DNA from: Paenibacillus sp. N3.4
Lineage (GTDB): Bacteria > Bacillota > Bacilli > Paenibacillales > NBRC-103111
DNA length: 64,000 bases
Assembly: GCF_008017805.1 (NCBI RefSeq)
Contig: NZ_VRTT01000001.1
Location: 186,001-250,000, forward strand
Direction: 5' to 3'
Positions within the stretch are counted from its first letter, which is position 1, and each line of letters begins with the position of its first letter. Positions 9,799-17,412 of the stretch are shown piece after piece. A program made the position numbers and the translations under genes. The notes below the pieces were generated by a model. That model was not told where the DNA came from, made no database searches, and saw only the letters and a list, made by a program, of their open reading frames with translations.

Positions 9799-9815
9799 GA
9801 GACACCTCCGCGATC

Positions 9816-11264
9816 TTAGGCTTGTCCTGATTTCTCTTTATGAATTTGAAGCATAGGTTGAATACTTTCGCGAATTTGTTCAGATTCCGTTCCGAAGACA
9901 ACATGCACATTTCCTTTGCCTAGTCGGATTACCCCAATAGCCCCGAGCTCTTTAAGCTCGCTATCACTAATAAGACTCTCTTCATGAACCAACAAACGCA
10001 GGCGTGTTATACAGGCATCGATCGAAAGGATATTGGTAGCTCCCCCGATATGCCTCAAAATACGAGTAGGGCGATCTTCTTTGATCTTCACAATTCCCCC
10101 TGCTGCATCAACAGCTTGCACAGACGATTCATCCTTTCCTGAGTCTTTAGCTGAAAAATAATGCAGGTAGATCCGAAATGTAAAATAATAAAGAAAAAAG
10201 TATCCGACACCGATAAGGAGAATCCAAAAAGGATTCGTGGATAAGTTCCAATTCAGAACAAAATCGATAAAACCTGCTGAAAAGCCAAAACCCATTTTCG
10301 CCTGTAAAATATTCATAATCATCATTGAAAATCCTGTATAAATGGCGTGTATCACATATAATCCAGGTGCTACAAACATAAAGGCAAACTCAATGGGCTC
10401 CGTTACACCGGTTAAGAAACTCGTCAAACCGGCGCTTAGCATGACAGGGACGAAAAGCTGTCTGTTGGCGGCAGAGCTGCTTTTGATCAATGCAAGGGCG
10501 GCGGCGGGAAGACCGAACATGATGACTGGATAATATCCGGTCATGAATAATCCCGCTTCCTGATCTCCAGCAAAAAATCTTGAAATATCGCCGTGTACCA
10601 CTTTGCCTGTCGGTGTAACAAAATCGCCGATTTGGAACCAAGCTATATTATTAATGATATGATGCAATCCTGTGGGTATGAGCAGGCGATTCATTATCCC
10701 ATAGATGAATACTCCGATATTCCCATTCTCTACGATCCATAACCCGACGGTGCTGATTCCTTTCTGGACAGGAGGCCACATAATGCCCATCAACACGCCT
10801 AAAACCACCATGGCTAGAGAAGTAATCAAGGGTACGAACCTCTTGCCTCCAAAAAAACCTAAAGCCTTAGGAAGACGAACATGCTGGAATTTGTCAAAAA
10901 AGGCGGCAGACAGCAGCCCTACAAGCATTCCGCCTAATACGCCCATATCCAGCCGGGAGGCAGCTTCTGTACCCGCTTGAAAATGCTTCAAGACGTTATC
11001 GAATACAAGATACCCCACCGTAGCAGCCAATGCGGCTATCCCGTCTCCTGACGTAAGACCTATAGCAATGCCTACAGCAAATATCAAGGGTAAATTATCA
11101 AAAATCGCGCTTCCGCCAGACCCGAAAACTTGAGCTGCCTGCATGAGAAACGGATCTTCAAAAGTCATTTTTCCAATTCGCAATAAAATCGAGGCTGCCG
11201 GCAGCACGGCAATCGGAATCATTAAGGAACGTCCTATTTTCTGCAATAAATACATGAATCTCAT
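9816..11264 (-). CDS. nagE: PTS EIICB transporter, N-acetylglucosamine/glucose family
   Basis: 482 residues. The EIIC domain (about 1-365) has ten or so membrane helices and the family signature GVTEPIEFAFMF. The segment DISRFFAGDQEAGLFMTGYYP resembles GlcNAc-specific NagE/NagP permeases. The C-terminal EIIB domain (about 405-480) has its phosphorylated Cys in DACITRLRL. There is no fused EIIA, so a separate one must supply phosphate. It imports and phosphorylates the sugar. GlcNAc is preferred as substrate because of the sequence pattern and the neighbouring NgcEFG-like transporter, but glucose cannot be excluded. The start ATG has AGGTGAG upstream. It forms a unit with the downstream antiterminator. 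Confidence 0.85.
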   Translation of the reverse strand: MRFMYLLQKIGRSLMIPIAVLPAASILLRIGKMTFEDPFLMQAAQVFGSGGSAIFDNLPLIFAVGIAIGLTSGDGIAALAATVGYLVFDNVLKHFQAGTEAASRLDMGVLGGMLVGLLSAAFFDKFQHVRLPKALGFFGGKRFVPLITSLAMVVLGVLMGIMWPPVQKGISTVGLWIVENGNIGVFIYGIMNRLLIPTGLHHIINNIAWFQIGDFVTPTGKVVHGDISRFFAGDQEAGLFMTGYYPVIMFGLPAAALALIKSSSAANRQLFVPVMLSAGLTSFLTGVTEPIEFAFMFVAPGLYVIHAIYTGFSMMIMNILQAKMGFGFSAGFIDFVLNWNLSTNPFWILLIGVGYFFLYYFTFRIYLHYFSAKDSGKDESSVQAVDAAGGIVKIKEDRPTRILRHIGGATNILSIDACITRLRLLVHEESLISDSELKELGAIGVIRLGKGNVHVVFGTESEQIRESIQPMLQIHKEKSGQA

Positions 11265-11322
11265 GTCATCTCACCTATAGCCCACAAGTTTGGCCGTTTC
11301 TTGTTTGCTCTTCTATATCCCA

Positions 11323-11328
11323 ATTATA
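11323..11328 (-). promoter_or_regulatory. Probable -10 box of the PTS unit
   Basis: TATAAT preceded by TAC on the minus strand, 59 bases before the PTS start codon. The expected -35 position falls in the arm of the upstream terminator and matches poorly. The leader holds an imperfect inverted repeat (ACAAG...CTTGT, about 11284-11304). Confidence 0.45.
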
Positions 11329-11336
11329 GTAGAAAG

Positions 11337-11378
11337 AACACCCTCCTGAAAGGATAAAATCCTCTAGGATAAGGTGTT
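11337..11378 (-). terminator. Terminator after the sugar ABC operon
   Basis: Arms AACACC (11337-11342) and GGTGTT (11373-11378) with an inner AGGAT/ATCCT hairpin. T-rich on both outer sides, stronger on the plus side. It follows the last permease gene, which ends at 11400. Confidence 0.6.
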
Positions 11379-11399
11379 TTTTCTATATCATGTATCGGG

Positions 11400-12239
11400 T
11401 TATTTAACTGCTCCTGCTGTAATCCCGCTTGCGATTTGACGCTGGAAGATGATATAGACGATCAAGGTTGGAATAGTCGTTATCAGCAGACCAGCGAATA
11501 GCGGTCCCCACTCTACACGATATTGCATTTCGGCTTGCATCACCGCAAGACCGATTGGTAATGTGTATTTCGTCGGTTCATTGGTCAAAACTACCCCAAG
11601 GAAATACTCATTCCAGTTATTGAGCATATTCGTAATCATGACCGTTATAAGACCGGGTTGAGATAATGGCAGCATAACATGAAAAAATGTCCCATAGTGC
11701 GAGGTACCATCGATAATCGCAGCTTCTTCAATTTCCTTAGGTAATGATTTGTAGAAACCTACAAGCAGGAAAATACCGAAAGGCAAATTTAATGAAGCAT
11801 AGACGAGAATTAATCCCCACCAAGTGTTGATTAAATGTAGATCATTGAGCAAGAAAAACAATGGAATTAAAGCTAATGCAAATGGAATCGTCAAGGCAGC
11901 AATATAAATGGTCAGAAGAACTTTACTTCCTTTAAAGGCATATCTGGCTAAGACATAAGCTGTCGTTGCTGAAAGAATGATCGCAAGCACTGTACTTCCA
12001 ACTGTAACGACAATGGAGTTCAGAAAATACGTACTGAAATTATATTTGTCCCATACATAGGAAAAGTTCGACCACAATAGTGGAAATTTGGGTAAAGCCC
12101 ATGGCATATTTAGAAAAAATTGCTGATTGTTTTTCAACGAATCCAGGAGCGTCCATATCAGCGGATATAGTACGGCAACACTCCATAAAAGTAGAATAAA
12201 CCAGACGATTAGCTTAGCAACCGGATTTTGCACTCTCAT
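11400..12239 (-). CDS. Sugar ABC transporter permease, MalG/NgcG-like
   Basis: 279 residues with six predicted membrane helices. The inner-membrane loop that docks the ATPase is the EAA-type motif EEAAIIDGTSHYGTFFHVMLP (residues about 185-205). Family CUT1, second permease. It lies 42 bases below the first permease gene and is the last gene of the operon. No ATPase gene is present, which is usual for CUT1 importers of this group, as they share an MsmX-like ATPase encoded elsewhere. The substrate is inferred from the binding protein as GlcNAc or chitobiose. Confidence 0.88.
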   Translation of the reverse strand: MRVQNPVAKLIVWFILLLWSVAVLYPLIWTLLDSLKNNQQFFLNMPWALPKFPLLWSNFSYVWDKYNFSTYFLNSIVVTVGSTVLAIILSATTAYVLARYAFKGSKVLLTIYIAALTIPFALALIPLFFLLNDLHLINTWWGLILVYASLNLPFGIFLLVGFYKSLPKEIEEAAIIDGTSHYGTFFHVMLPLSQPGLITVMITNMLNNWNEYFLGVVLTNEPTKYTLPIGLAVMQAEMQYRVEWGPLFAGLLITTIPTLIVYIIFQRQIASGITAGAVK

Positions 12240-12281
12240 TATTACGGGCTCCCTCCTTCAGTATCCATATCTTAGATGGCA

Positions 12282-13188
12282 TTAATGCATTTCGATGGTT
12301 TGATGCCGCAATATTCGCTGCAAGACGAGCGTAGTAATGAGCGAAAGAACCAAAATCAATACGCCAATGGCTGCACCATAGCCGAAATGATATTGCTGAA
12401 AAGCCATTCGATACAGATAAGATCCCATAACCTGTGTTGTATTATCGGGTTGTCCGCCATTCGTCATTAATTGCACGATAACAAAGGAACCATTCAACGT
12501 GGTAATAACAATATTGATAATGGAAACCTGAATTTGCTCCCAGATGAGCGGCATGGTAATGTTGCGAAATTGCGACCATTGCCCCGCTCCGTCTATATTA
12601 GCTGCTTCGTAGTAGGAGGCAGGAATATTCACGATTGCGGCAATCATTAAAATCATATAGAACCCAATACCAGCCCAAATCGTTGGAGGCAGTAACATCC
12701 ATATCGTATGCTGGGTAAATCCTAACCAAGCAATATCTACTTTTTTATCTGTAAAGAGGGATAAAAAAGCATTTAAAAATCCGATTTGTGGATTATAAAT
12801 GAAGTTCCACAAAAACGCCGATTACAACGACAGAGATCACATTCGGAATAAAAAATATCGCACGGAAAAATCCGGAGCTTTTCAATTTAAATCGGGTTAA
12901 AGCGACTGCGAAAAAAGTGGCAAGAATCATAATGCCAATAACCTTGCCCGCTACAAGAAAATAATCATTCCCAATGGCTTGCCAAATAATAGGATCTTTA
13001 TACATCTCAACAAAATTATCTAATCCGATAAAGGTGCTGTTCTCTGACATTCCCGACCAATCATAAAGTGACTTCTGCAGCGCCTGGTAAGCCGGGTACA
13101 TGGTGAATACACAGAAAAACAGAAATGTCGGAATGATGAATGAAGCGATGAACAGATTCCGTTTCCACTTCGTTGTGCTGGTCTTCAT
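12282..13188 (-). CDS. Sugar ABC transporter permease, MalF/NgcF-like, frameshifted
   Basis: Two frames (12793-13188 and 12282-12812) join as one CUT1 permease of about 301 residues with six membrane helices. The EAA motif is YYEAANIDGAGQWSQFRNITMP. The break is in GTTTTTGTGG (12813-12817 on the plus strand as AAAAA): removing one T restores VVVIGVLWNFIYNPQ. A one-base homopolymer insertion is the simplest cause. It pairs with the downstream permease and the upstream binding protein, together forming the membrane channel of the importer. Confidence 0.85.
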
Positions 13189-13228
13189 TCTATCTTCACC
13201 GTCCTTGTATCAAAATGCGGAGAACTCT

Positions 13229-13246
13229 GCAAGGCGATCGCCTTAC
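13229..13246 (-). other. Intercistronic hairpin between binding-protein and permease genes
   Basis: Palindrome AAGGCGATCGCCTT, extended to a 7-bp stem (GTAAGGC / GCCTTGC on the minus strand) with loop GATC and no T run. Such hairpins after binding-protein genes usually slow 3' decay and raise binding-protein levels over permeases; that role is inferred. Confidence 0.5.
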
Positions 13247-13274
13247 TCATTCCCCGCTCTTATTCATTCAGTTC

Positions 13275-14630
13275 TTACTTCTTTTGTTTTGCAACAACAT
13301 CCGTTACACGTTTGACCCACTCTTCAGGTGTAATTGTGCCAATAGTCAGAGCCACTGTTGCATCCTGCATCGCTTTATCAACGTCTGCTGTGAAAGATAC
13401 CGTTGGTACAACGATAGTGTCCGGGGAGGACAAGAATTTCGCTGCGTCTTTAACGAAGCTAGGTGCTTTGGAGGAAGAAATGTCACCTTTAATGTTGGAA
13501 GGAGCGCCACTCAGCTCAGCCCACTGAGAAGCTTGTGTTTTCGAGAATACGAATTGCATGAAAGCTTTTGCAGCATCTTTGTTTTTCGCTTTTTTCGGAA
13601 TAGCGAATGTGGATGTGGACGTATTAGCTACAACTTTTCCACCTTTATCTTGTGTGATCGAAGGAATAAATCCGAAATCAAATGTTGCTGGAACGTCTTT
13701 TGCCATTTCGTTAGGGAGCCATAAACCATTCGGGATAAATGCATCTTTATGCTGTAGGAACAAAGATTGGGAATCCGTGTGATTGATTTGTACGGAAGCT
13801 TTATCGATGTAACCTTTATCACGCATTTGAACGATTTTATTTAACCCTTTAAGGATGGCTGGGCTTTTCCAAGCTTCCAAATTGTTTGTAGACATATCTT
13901 GCAGCAATTTGTAATCGTTGTTATTAGCCGATACGATTGCCGGGTAGAGGACACCGCCATTGATGTAATAAGGATATTTACCTGTATGGATGAATGGATT
14001 GATGCCAGCGGCTTTAATTTTTTCACTTACTGCTAAGAATTCTTCGAAGTCCTTCGGTTCAGCCCAACCTTTTTCTTTGAACAGCGCTTTATCGTAGAAA
14101 ATCCCCCATGAGCTCATTACGAAAGGAATATTGTACATTTTGCCATCAAAGTCTTGCGGCTTTTGAGCAAGCAAATCTAGGATTTTATCGCCATCAACGT
14201 TTTTAGCGTCTTTCAGCCAGTCAGTCAGATCTTCCAATTGGCCATCTGTCACCAATTGACGGTCGAACAATTCAGGTCCATCGATATATACGAAATCAGG
14301 TGGGTTACCAGCGATCCAACGGGGTTTCATTTGTTCGTTGATTTTTGGTCCCGCACTTTCTTTAATTTTCAGATCCGGGTTAGCTGCTGAGAAATCAGCA
14401 ATAACTTTTTTCCACCACTTGTCGCCATAACCGCCTACAAAGTATTGGATTTCGAAATCACCAGACAATTTTTTAACAGCAGCGGTAGTTGGTGCAGCAG
14501 TTGCAGCCGTCGTTGGAGCGACCGTTGCAGCTGGTTTTGCTGTTTCAACTGGAGCGGCTTTACCACAACCTGCTGCTACAAGTGCCATTGATGCAGCCAA
14601 GCCTAAAGTAGACCATTTTTTCATGTTCAT
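13275..14630 (-). CDS. Sugar-binding lipoprotein, NgcE-like (CUT1)
   Basis: 451 residues. Lipoprotein signal ends in VAAGC, followed by a Thr/Ala/Pro-rich linker (residues about 24-52). The mature part opens EIQYFVGGYGDKWWKKV and continues with IAGNPPDFVYIDGPE and GINPFIHTGKYPYYI, a pattern I associate with NgcE, the GlcNAc/diacetylchitobiose binding protein. It would capture the sugar outside the membrane and hand it to the two permeases downstream. The adjacent GlcNAc-type PTS supports an amino-sugar role. Start: ATGAACATGAAAAAATGG with AAAGGGAGAAG upstream; the ATG 6 bases later is an alternative. Confidence 0.85.
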   Translation of the reverse strand: MNMKKWSTLGLAASMALVAAGCGKAAPVETAKPAATVAPTTAATAAPTTAAVKKLSGDFEIQYFVGGYGDKWWKKVIADFSAANPDLKIKESAGPKINEQMKPRWIAGNPPDFVYIDGPELFDRQLVTDGQLEDLTDWLKDAKNVDGDKILDLLAQKPQDFDGKMYNIPFVMSSWGIFYDKALFKEKGWAEPKDFEEFLAVSEKIKAAGINPFIHTGKYPYYINGGVLYPAIVSANNNDYKLLQDMSTNNLEAWKSPAILKGLNKIVQMRDKGYIDKASVQINHTDSQSLFLQHKDAFIPNGLWLPNEMAKDVPATFDFGFIPSITQDKGGKVVANTSTSTFAIPKKAKNKDAAKAFMQFVFSKTQASQWAELSGAPSNIKGDISSSKAPSFVKDAAKFLSSPDTIVVPTVSFTADVDKAMQDATVALTIGTITPEEWVKRVTDVVAKQKK

Positions 14631-14751
14631 GTATTCATCTTCTCCCTTTTTTAAATAATTCTGTTCATCAATTTTTTATTAGGTGGTTACAGTGTCACTC
14701 ATTTCGCCAGTCGTTTGTGCGATCAGCCCCTTTCAGAAATGTCATTTTGGC

Positions 14752-14811
14752 AAAAATAAAAAGGGCATAGTTATAGAAGAAGACTTGCATTCTCCAATAA
14801 CTAATGCCCTT
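14752..14811 (-). terminator. Terminator hairpin in the 5' leader of the sugar ABC operon
   Basis: Arms AAGGGCATTAGTTAT and ATAACTATGCCCTT on the minus strand, loop about 22 bases, then TTTTTATTTTTG. No minus-strand gene ends here; the gene upstream points the other way. So it lies between the apparent promoter and the binding-protein gene, as an attenuator would. Confidence 0.65.
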
Positions 14812-14833
14812 ACGGTAACATGTTATTAAAACT

Positions 14834-14861
14834 AACATATTTAATTGTTTTTCGTGCTCAA
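14834..14861 (-). promoter_or_regulatory. Candidate promoter of the sugar ABC operon
   Basis: Minus-strand -35 TTGAGC (14856-14861), 16-base spacer, -10 TATGTT (14834-14839). The palindrome TAACATGTTA (14816-14825) lies at the expected transcription start and could be an operator. The rest of 14862-14988 shows nothing else recognisable. Confidence 0.45.
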
Positions 14862-14988
14862 TGTGATTAAATCTTACAATATCGTAACATGATCGTCAAC
14901 ATAAATTTTCAACAGCATATTCTACGAACTGCCACACTTGTGATAAGATAGTATATATCTGTTAACTCTAAAGAAAAAGGTGAATCCT

Positions 14989-15123
14989 ATGTCCAAACGC
15001 AAACCAACCTTAGCCAATCGTAAAGCCAAAGATGAAATAAACAAGAAAGCTATCATTTGGACAGGTTCCATTTTACTTGCAGTTGTTATTGCCATGACTT
15101 TATTGCTCATTTTGAACAAATAA
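14989..15123 (+). CDS. Small single-pass membrane protein (44 aa)
   Basis: 44 residues beginning MSKRKPTLANRKAKDEIN: a basic, hydrophilic first half, then one membrane helix (IIWTGSILLAVVIAMTLLLIL). AAAAAGGTG stands 7 bases before the ATG, and a clear terminator follows at 15222. The N-terminus is predicted to stay in the cytoplasm because of its positive charge. No family was recognised. Ribosome site, composition and terminator support a real gene. It diverges from the sugar ABC operon. Confidence 0.7.
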   Translation: MSKRKPTLANRKAKDEINKKAIIWTGSILLAVVIAMTLLLILNK

Positions 15124-15221
15124 CAATATTCGAAATGATTGAATTGTTCATATTTTGAATTGTAATCGCTTTCCTCTTCCTTGTCAATACTAAAATTTCT
15201 AAATTTTTGGATATAAAAGAA

Positions 15222-15249
15222 ACCGTCAGATCATCCTGACGGTCTTTTT
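15222..15249 (+). terminator. Terminator after the 44-aa membrane protein gene
   Basis: Perfect hairpin ACCGTCAG / CTGACGGT followed by CTTTTT. Confidence 0.85.
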
Positions 15250-15384
15250 GCGTGTAAACCCATTCGTCCCGTTAAGGCGATCAGGGCACACTGCATATGG
15301 CAAATCAACTTTACGGGCAAGGATTTCATACCTGTTTCGACGGTCAACGCAGCCATGAAATTCTTATACCCATCGTTCATATCC

Positions 15385-15570
15385 TTAACGAACTCAATCA
15401 TCCTTATTTGATCAAAAATAATCAATTCGATGGGATAACGAACTCCAGAGACGTTACTTCTAGCAAAAGCTTATCATTACGCCTATTCGCTTGGCCATAA
15501 CACTTATTCAGTTCGTTAGATCTATAATCATGCTGTTTTCTCTTCCATAAAGACAATACAGTTCGTTAGA
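15385..15570. repeat. Four short repeats with core AACGAACT / AGTTCGTT
   Basis: TTAACGAACTC (15385-15395), ATAACGAACTC (15435-15445), then in the opposite orientation CAGTTCGTTAGA at 15510-15521 and 15559-15570. They sit in the 612-base stretch between the small membrane protein gene and the L,D-transpeptidase gene. Nothing else was seen there except a hairpin ACCTAA...TTAGGT near 15668-15690. Confidence 0.5.
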
Positions 15571-15735
15571 GCAATGTCGCTACCCATACGGACTTTCAGA
15601 GAGTTCCACAGGATAAAAGGGGTAAGCTTCGCATATCCCAAAACCAAAAACATATTAATAAAATATACCTAACGGGTATGCCATTAGGTCTTATTATGTT
15701 GTTATCCAGTTCAACCAATTTAGCCTGATTTCCAT

Positions 15736-17280
15736 CTAATCCAGCCATTTATATTTCTTCGCGGGATTACTGTCATTTGTCTGCAAGGGTAAAACAAAAG
15801 ATTGATTGGGATTGCCTCTTCCGGCCCCAGAGCCCTGATTGCCATCTCCACCCCCACTGCCAGGATCTGAATCAGGAGGAAGCACGCCTTTGCCTATGGT
15901 TACTTTTGTCTCATGAGGGACCATGTTGTACAGTTCTTCAACATCAGCCTGCAGCATTCTGACACAGCCATGGGACTCATCCTTGCCTACACTGGTTGGC
16001 TTATTCGTTCCATGAATCGCGTATAACGTATCGGACAATGTCATCCCTCTGCTGCCGAATTCCCCATTTGATTTGCCATTGGGATTACGCACCTTTTCTG
16101 AAATCTTAAACTCCCCTTGAGGCGTCTTATCCCCACCTAAGCCCACAGGATAACTTCGAATCACGTAATTGCCGCTTACCAGAACTAAGCGATGTTTGTC
16201 CGTATCGATGATAATTTGAAGGGGTTCCCGCAGCGGATCAGCCGAAGCTTTCGGCTGCGTATTGACCGGCTTATTCTGCTCCGCTGCGGTCTGCTTCTGC
16301 TGTTCATTCTGATCCGTAGAAGCCGCTACCGCATTACCGGTCTTGGCTTTCTCTTTCAGCATGCTTACAGCTTGCGGGAACGTCTCCTTCATGGTGGGCG
16401 TTAGTCCTGGCAGCAAATTATCCGGATAAGGTTGAGTCAGCTGCTCGGCCTTGTCAGGAAGTCCCCCGCTCCTTTGCTGATAAGCTTGGATTGCGCTTTG
16501 CAAGACAATCGCTTGCTCCCTTTCATTCATCCAATTCGAAATGACAGGAAGAAGCGCTGAACTATCTGCTACCTGACACGAACATACCTGAGATTGGTAA
16601 TAGGTAAGATCAGCCTTGCTGTCGCCGCCAGCCTGCTTCACGACACCCAATAGCGGCCTCATGGATCTATTCCACTCCTGCCATTTGCCATCCTTACTCC
16701 GAGGCGCTTCCATGATAACAGACTCCCCAGAATCCGTTCCCGACGAGGAAAGGACTTGCTGGAGCTTCTTCCCCCAATCACCCTCGGTCACATACAATTT
16801 CAACCCATCCGGCTCCTGTGGAGTAGGGCTAGGGGATATGTCTGAACTTGTAGGGAGAGAACCCGACGCACCATTCTTTCCGCGATAGTCGTTCACTTGT
16901 TCTTTGGCTACATCAATCGCTGCAGGAACAGCGAATAGCAGCAATAATGCGAGAAGTGGCAGCCATCTACTTAGTACCCCTGATTTACGTTGAGGAGAAT
17001 TCTTCGCTTCTTTCTCCAGGACAGGAGGAGAGAATGTTGGCAATGGCCCATCCAGCGTAATTTTCTGCCGCTCAAAAGCTTCGTATATCTCACCGGACTG
17101 AGCAAAACAATAAGCAGCTTTACCCTCCTTCCCCTTCGCAGCATATTCCCTCCCCAGCAAATACCAGGCCATTTTATGATCAGGATGTTCTTTTACATAT
17201 TTTTTTAAATAAAGAGGATCTTCAATAGGATTATGTTGAAAAAATTTCTCCAACTGATCATTGCGCCGGTTATCCTTCAA
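15736..17280 (-). CDS. Membrane-anchored L,D-transpeptidase (YkuD domain)
   Basis: 514 residues. The cytoplasmic N-terminus (1-100) has a TPR-like helix pair (MAWYLLGREYAAKGKEGKAAYCFAQSGE in part). One membrane helix lies at about 107-125. The extracellular part has a variable region, a Gln-rich linker and a YkuD domain at about 350-465. Its catalytic motif is IHGTNKPTSVGKDESHGCVRM, containing the active-site Cys and the conserved His. YkuD enzymes form 3-3 peptidoglycan cross-links or attach proteins to the wall. A Gly/Ser-rich tail follows. The gene stands alone, below the terminator of the NHL gene. A TPR-like cytoplasmic head on a YkuD enzyme is somewhat unusual and may tether cytoplasmic partners. 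Confidence 0.88.
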   Translation of the reverse strand: MKDNRRNDQLEKFFQHNPIEDPLYLKKYVKEHPDHKMAWYLLGREYAAKGKEGKAAYCFAQSGEIYEAFERQKITLDGPLPTFSPPVLEKEAKNSPQRKSGVLSRWLPLLALLLLFAVPAAIDVAKEQVNDYRGKNGASGSLPTSSDISPSPTPQEPDGLKLYVTEGDWGKKLQQVLSSSGTDSGESVIMEAPRSKDGKWQEWNRSMRPLLGVVKQAGGDSKADLTYYQSQVCSCQVADSSALLPVISNWMNEREQAIVLQSAIQAYQQRSGGLPDKAEQLTQPYPDNLLPGLTPTMKETFPQAVSMLKEKAKTGNAVAASTDQNEQQKQTAAEQNKPVNTQPKASADPLREPLQIIIDTDKHRLVLVSGNYVIRSYPVGLGGDKTPQGEFKISEKVRNPNGKSNGEFGSRGMTLSDTLYAIHGTNKPTSVGKDESHGCVRMLQADVEELYNMVPHETKVTIGKGVLPPDSDPGSGGGDGNQGSGAGRGNPNQSFVLPLQTNDSNPAKKYKWLD

Positions 17281-17350
17281 CTTGGTAATCTCCTTTACAC
17301 AGGTTGTGGCTCTTTCTCATTTATCGGCATTACCAGTTGGAAGTTGAAGT

Positions 17351-17405
17351 AAAAAAAAGACGAGCCTGGTCAAGGGTTTCCCCTGCCAAGCCCGCCAAAG
17401 ACGGT
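17351..17405 (-). terminator. Terminator of the CHASE2-FecR-NHL operon
   Basis: Minus-strand hairpin GGGCTTGGCAGGG-GAAA-CCCTTGACCAGGCTC followed by GTC and eight T residues, just after the NHL gene stop. Confidence 0.8.
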
Positions 17406-17412
17406 CTTTTGC

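Noticed and set aside
11265..11337. Ribonucleic antiterminator site in the PTS leader
   Set aside because: An ACAAG...CTTGT repeat is present but does not match known antiterminator patterns, and no terminator overlaps it.
15231..15500. Overlapping open frames of 64-67 codons on both strands
   Set aside because: One begins inside a strong terminator, neither has a ribosome site, and both contain the AACGAACT repeats.
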